Assembly: GCF_002483305.1 (NCBI RefSeq)
Contig: NZ_DLHQ01000008.1
Coordinates: 1 to 64,000, forward strand
DNA from: Brevundimonas sp. UBA7664
GTDB taxonomy: Bacteria > Pseudomonadota > Alphaproteobacteria > Caulobacterales > Caulobacteraceae
Length of the DNA stretch: 64,000 nt
Direction: 5' to 3'
Shown here piece by piece: positions 60,957-64,000 of the stretch. The stretch's first letter is position 1; each line of letters begins with the position of its first letter. The notes below the pieces were generated by a model. It did no database searches, was not told where the DNA came from, and saw only the letters and a list, made by a program, of their open reading frames with translations. The translations under genes and the position numbers were made by a program.

Positions 60957-62999
60957 TCAGGCGGCGGCGGGATCGAGCGCGGCCTCACCGGCCGGGGTGA
61001 CGGCGAACGCCCCAACCCCGTCGTCGTCGAACGCAGGGTCTTGCTCGTCGATGGACCGGTCGTCAGCTTCGTCGGCATCGTCCTGCGGCGAGCCCGCCCA
61101 GGACAGGCCGGCCGGCGCCCAGGTCCGCGACGCCGCCTGTTCGGCGACCCAGTCGACCAGTTCGGCCTTCTTCAGCGACCTGGCGCGGTCGTCTTCGGCC
61201 CCCATGGCCTCGAGCATCCCCAGCAGCAGCCCCTTCGAGTGAAGCTGAAGGAAGGGCGCGTCAGGCGTCCAGTGCAGGGTGACGTCCGCCGCGCAGAGTG
61301 CGGCCAGTTCAGCCGCTTCCGCGCGGGCGCTGCGCCGGATCAGGGTCGTGCGTTCCTCGCGGACGTCGAGGCTGATCGCGGTCAGTTCGGCCAGCAGACC
61401 CATCTTCTCGCCATGCGGCAGCGCATGAACCCAGGCGATGACAGTCTCGCCCGAAGCCTGCCAGGTCGCGCGGCGATCGTCGAGCCGCTGGCGCACCTCT
61501 CCGTCCAGGGGTTCGATCACCCGCCCGCCGGCCGGATTGAAGCCGGTGGCGAGGATGGCCAGAGCCGAGTCCGGGCGCGCCACATGGGTGCGCAGCACCA
61601 GAACGGTGAACAGGCGCGCGATCAAGGCGGTCAGGGCGGCGCCCGGGTCATCGGCCAGGGCGCGGATCAGTCCCCGCGTCGCGACGTCGGTGCGCACGCC
61701 GTGCAGGGCATGGTTGACGCCGTCGATCTCCGGCGCGGGCGCCGCCACTTCGGGAGGAACATAGGCCGGCGGCGCGGACGCCTGGTCCGGTGAACCGCTC
61801 CCGGTCGAACCGTCCTCCTCGATCTCGGGTTCCTCGGGCGTGTAGCAGCGCACATCGACGCCCGTGCCGGCGGCGGGCCACATCACCATCGTCGTCACCA
61901 CCCGCCCGCCGCAGCCGGTCTGGTCCGCCGTCACACGCGCGCGGATCATGGCGACGATGGCGGCGTCCTCGGTCTCGGGGTCGCCGGCCTCCGAGAGAGC
62001 CCGCCGGGCCGTCTCCGCCCGCTCATTGAACACCTCGCGCTGGGCCCGGTAACGCGCCATGTCTTCAGCCGGAAGCTGGCCGCCGTAGACATAGCCCAGC
62101 GCTTCCAGGTCGTCGGGCAATTCAGGCTCGGGTCCGGCGGTGACATGCACCGCGATCCCCTCGGCCTCGAAGACGGCGGCGATGGCGCGCGCCCGTCGGA
62201 TCCACAGGTCGGTCAGGATGTCGGGATCGAGCAATACGGGCGCCAGCTCCCCGAACAGATCCGCCTCGGTGCGGCCGCCGGCTTCTCCATAGCGGACCGA
62301 ATCCACCAGGGCGCAGCGGCGGTCCCGGGCGGTGACCCGCCCTTCGTCGAGCCGTTCCGTGATGCGCCAATCCTGAAATCCATGCCCGTCCAGCGCCGCC
62401 TCGGCGAGCTCGGCCTGCTCCGCCTTGTCCGGCAGACGGGCCAGCAGCCGGGCCTGTTTGAGGGTTATGCGCCCGGCTTTCAGGGCCGCGAGGGCGGCCG
62501 GCGGCAGCCCGGCCAGGGCGGCCAGGCGCTTTACGTCGATCTCGGCGTAACCGAGAGCCCGGGAGATCACGGACACCGTCAGCCTGGATTTCAGCATCCG
62601 GCCGATGGCGGCGATGATATCGGCGACATGAACGGGCACGGCCGTGTTGGTCAACAGGACGGCCGCCGCCTGGCGGGCCGGATCGGTCTCGACATAGACC
62701 GTGACCGGGTAGGTCTCGTCGATCTCCCCCGCGTCCAGCAGCAAGCCCAGGGCCAGGCGACGACGGCGGCCGTCCAATGCCATCCAGGGCTCCTCTTTTC
62801 TGCCGCGGCCGGGGCGGACGGTGAGGCGCTGCAGCTGGCCGGCGGCCTTCATCGTGGCGGCCAGGGTCGGGATGTCGTCATCCGGCGGCTCATTGAATCG
62901 CAGATTCTCGCGGGCGATGCCGATGTCGCCGAGGCGGACGGTGCGTTCGTCGCGCGCGACGACGACCGCGGGCATGCTGACAGGAACAAGGTCGGTCAT
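60957..62999 (-). CDS. ParB-like nuclease-domain protein
   Basis: The 680-residue product has an N-terminal ParB/Srx-type domain (LGDIGIARENLRFNEPPDDD, then ALDGRRRRLALGLLL with the GRRR motif), a helix-turn-helix-like central part (TLKQARLLARLPDKAEQAEL), and a long C-terminal region. It is much longer than partitioning ParB and belongs to the ParB/RepB/Spo0J-like proteins of alphaproteobacterial mobile elements. No ParA gene is adjacent. ATG 62999 starts MTDLVPVSM; an in-frame ATG lies seven codons earlier. Confidence 0.88.
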   Translation of the reverse strand: MTDLVPVSMPAVVVARDERTVRLGDIGIARENLRFNEPPDDDIPTLAATMKAAGQLQRLTVRPGRGRKEEPWMALDGRRRRLALGLLLDAGEIDETYPVTVYVETDPARQAAAVLLTNTAVPVHVADIIAAIGRMLKSRLTVSVISRALGYAEIDVKRLAALAGLPPAALAALKAGRITLKQARLLARLPDKAEQAELAEAALDGHGFQDWRITERLDEGRVTARDRRCALVDSVRYGEAGGRTEADLFGELAPVLLDPDILTDLWIRRARAIAAVFEAEGIAVHVTAGPEPELPDDLEALGYVYGGQLPAEDMARYRAQREVFNERAETARRALSEAGDPETEDAAIVAMIRARVTADQTGCGGRVVTTMVMWPAAGTGVDVRCYTPEEPEIEEDGSTGSGSPDQASAPPAYVPPEVAAPAPEIDGVNHALHGVRTDVATRGLIRALADDPGAALTALIARLFTVLVLRTHVARPDSALAILATGFNPAGGRVIEPLDGEVRQRLDDRRATWQASGETVIAWVHALPHGEKMGLLAELTAISLDVREERTTLIRRSARAEAAELAALCAADVTLHWTPDAPFLQLHSKGLLLGMLEAMGAEDDRARSLKKAELVDWVAEQAASRTWAPAGLSWAGSPQDDADEADDRSIDEQDPAFDDDGVGAFAVTPAGEAALDPAAA

Positions 63000-63050
63000 G
63001 GGGACTCTCCTGCCGGGCATCGGGGCCCATCCCCGCCGCTCCGGCGCCCA

Positions 63051-63953
63051 TCAGGACCCTCGCTTCCCTCCTTTCGCCGCGGCGACCGCCGCCTCGTTCC
63101 AGTCGCCGAACGGCGGGTCTGGAAGGACGACGCGAACCTCCAGACCGCCGGGCGCGAGGCGGCGTCGAAGCCGCGCCGCGGCGCCCTCGCCCGCGGCTCC
63201 CCGGTCGGCGGCGATCAGCACGCGGCGCACCCGCGCGGGCGGCGTCCAGGCCGCGAGGTTGTTCGCCGCCATCAGGGCCCAACCCGGAAGTTGGAAGCGG
63301 TCCATGGCGCACAGGGTCGTGACCACGCCTTCGCCGACCAGCATCTCCGCAGCCGCCGAAGCCAGGCGAACGGCGGCGCCGGCCGGAACCAGACCGACCG
63401 TCTTTCGCGTCAGTCGCAGGCCCGAGGCGAGACGCCCGTTCCGGTCCAGATAGGTCAGCTCCACCGCCGTCAGCCGGTCCTCGCTGTCGCTGATCCGCGC
63501 GATCAGGGCGGGGCGACCCCGGCCGCTGGGTCGGTAGACGGAGATCGGCGTTTCCGGATGGAAGCCGAGGTTCGACGCGGCGGCGGCGCCTTGAACGGCG
63601 CGACGACGCAGGTGGCGATCGGCGGGATCCCCGCCGTCCAGGCCCTGACAACCGGCCCAGAGATCCGAGGCCGTCCGGAGACGAAGGCGGGGATCGGGCC
63701 TTGGAGCCGACGGGCTCGCTCGCCCACCGCCGGTCAATCGGCCGGCGACGTCGATGAAGCCCCGGTCACGCAGATGATCGCGTACGGTCCTCCAGTCCGC
63801 CCCGCCGAAGCCGTGAATGACGATCCGGTCTTCGGTCAGCAGCAGCGAGACCGAGCGATCCTGCGCGCTATGACCGGGCGCGGGAACGTTGGCGCGCCGT
63901 CCGCCGGAATAGAGATCGCCGCCCAAGGCGGCGACGATGCGATGCAAGGTCAT
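63051..63953 (-). CDS. Toprim-domain protein (primase-like)
   Basis: The 300-residue product begins MTLHRIVAALGGDLYSGGRR, has a short zinc-ribbon-like or nucleic-acid-binding N-terminus (ANVPAPGHSAQDRSVSLLL), and a C-terminal Toprim domain (MLVGEGVVTTLCAMDRF with the conserved Glu, RVLIAADRGAAGEGAAARL with the Asp). It resembles the small Toprim/DnaG-type proteins of conjugative elements that prime or process transferred DNA. It is 51 bases upstream of the ParB-like gene start. Confidence 0.87.
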   Translation of the reverse strand: MTLHRIVAALGGDLYSGGRRANVPAPGHSAQDRSVSLLLTEDRIVIHGFGGADWRTVRDHLRDRGFIDVAGRLTGGGRASPSAPRPDPRLRLRTASDLWAGCQGLDGGDPADRHLRRRAVQGAAAASNLGFHPETPISVYRPSGRGRPALIARISDSEDRLTAVELTYLDRNGRLASGLRLTRKTVGLVPAGAAVRLASAAAEMLVGEGVVTTLCAMDRFQLPGWALMAANNLAAWTPPARVRRVLIAADRGAAGEGAAARLRRRLAPGGLEVRVVLPDPPFGDWNEAAVAAAKGGKRGS

Positions 63954-63960
63954 AGCCGCC

Positions 63961-64000
63961 TCAGATCAGGCCGAGGGCCTTGAAGCTGGCCGTGCCTTCC
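63961..64000 (-). CDS. C-terminal end of an upstream gene (partial)
   Basis: The last 12 codons of a minus-strand gene can be read, ending EGTASFKALGLI and a TGA at 63961-63963, seven bases before the Toprim gene start. The rest lies outside the window, so the family cannot be told. Confidence 0.4.
   Translation of the reverse strand, partial: EGTASFKALGLI

Noticed and set aside
56574..63983. Long plus-strand open frames (about 900, 600 and 610 codons)
   Set aside because: They are antisense to the helicase, ParB-like and Toprim genes, which have intact motifs; their translations are Arg/Gly/Gln-rich without domains.
1..64000. CRISPR arrays, tRNA or rRNA genes, integrase or insertion sequences
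   Set aside because: I looked for regularly spaced repeats, cloverleaf-like segments and transposase or recombinase motifs and saw none; short repeats at 4727 and 5234 lack spacers of CRISPR type.

Overview
The window is high-GC DNA from an alphaproteobacterium, most likely Caulobacterales (Brevundimonas/Caulobacter-like). Pointers are a GcrA-family regulator, P-type trb conjugation genes of the alphaproteobacterial ICE/plasmid kind, and a lasso peptide cluster with isopeptidase, TonB receptor and FecI/FecR. No rRNA, tRNA, integrase, transposase or CRISPR array was seen. The window looks like the interior of a conjugative element (ICE or plasmid) with cargo packed between two backbone blocks, both on the minus strand.

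Left backbone (1-11173, minus): gntR-like regulator, traG/virD4, a CopG-like gene, trbB, then trbC-trbD-trbE-trbJ-trbL (trbL runs off the left edge). The operon is split between trbB and trbC by about 2.6 kb holding a Fic-domain gene, a probable AbiEii toxin remnant and two short repeat arrays. Right backbone (52025-64000, minus): relaxase, DUF2493 protein, GcrA-like regulator, two SSB-type proteins, a methyltransferase-strawberry notch helicase, a ParB-like protein and a Toprim protein.

Cargo 1 (11988-21510) is a complete lasso peptide system: precursor, RRE-peptidase fusion, cyclase, and, convergent to them, isopeptidase, TonB-dependent receptor, anti-sigma factor and ECF sigma factor. There is no ABC exporter gene. 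The predicted core begins with Asp and would close on Glu9, which is unusual.

Cargo 2 (21580-36733) reads as a defence island: two small XRE regulators with matching palindromic operators; an unknown SH3-tailed membrane protein; a HEPN-like protein with a small partner; an ABC three-component system (Mrr-like nuclease, middle component, DUF2326-type ATPase); a zinc-finger acetyltransferase resembling eukaryotic ESCO cohesin acetyltransferases; two unknown genes; and a ubiquitin-like module (E2-E1 fusion, JAB peptidase, 66-residue Pro-rich protein) divergent from XRE, ImmA and exonuclease I genes.

Cargo 3 (36835-51883) contains a haloperoxidase/PAP2-like protein, a methyltransferase, a persulfide module (TauE/SafE, two rhodaneses, a BigR/SqrR repressor, two metallo-hydrolases, DUF302), and a QseBC-like two-component system. 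The latter is divergent from a thiol-redox operon (DsbD, TlpA-like, DsbA-like lipoprotein, SoxB-like phosphoesterase, DsrE). Recognisable operators lie in front of the BigR target and of dsbD. Together these genes look devoted to reactive sulfur and periplasmic thiol control.
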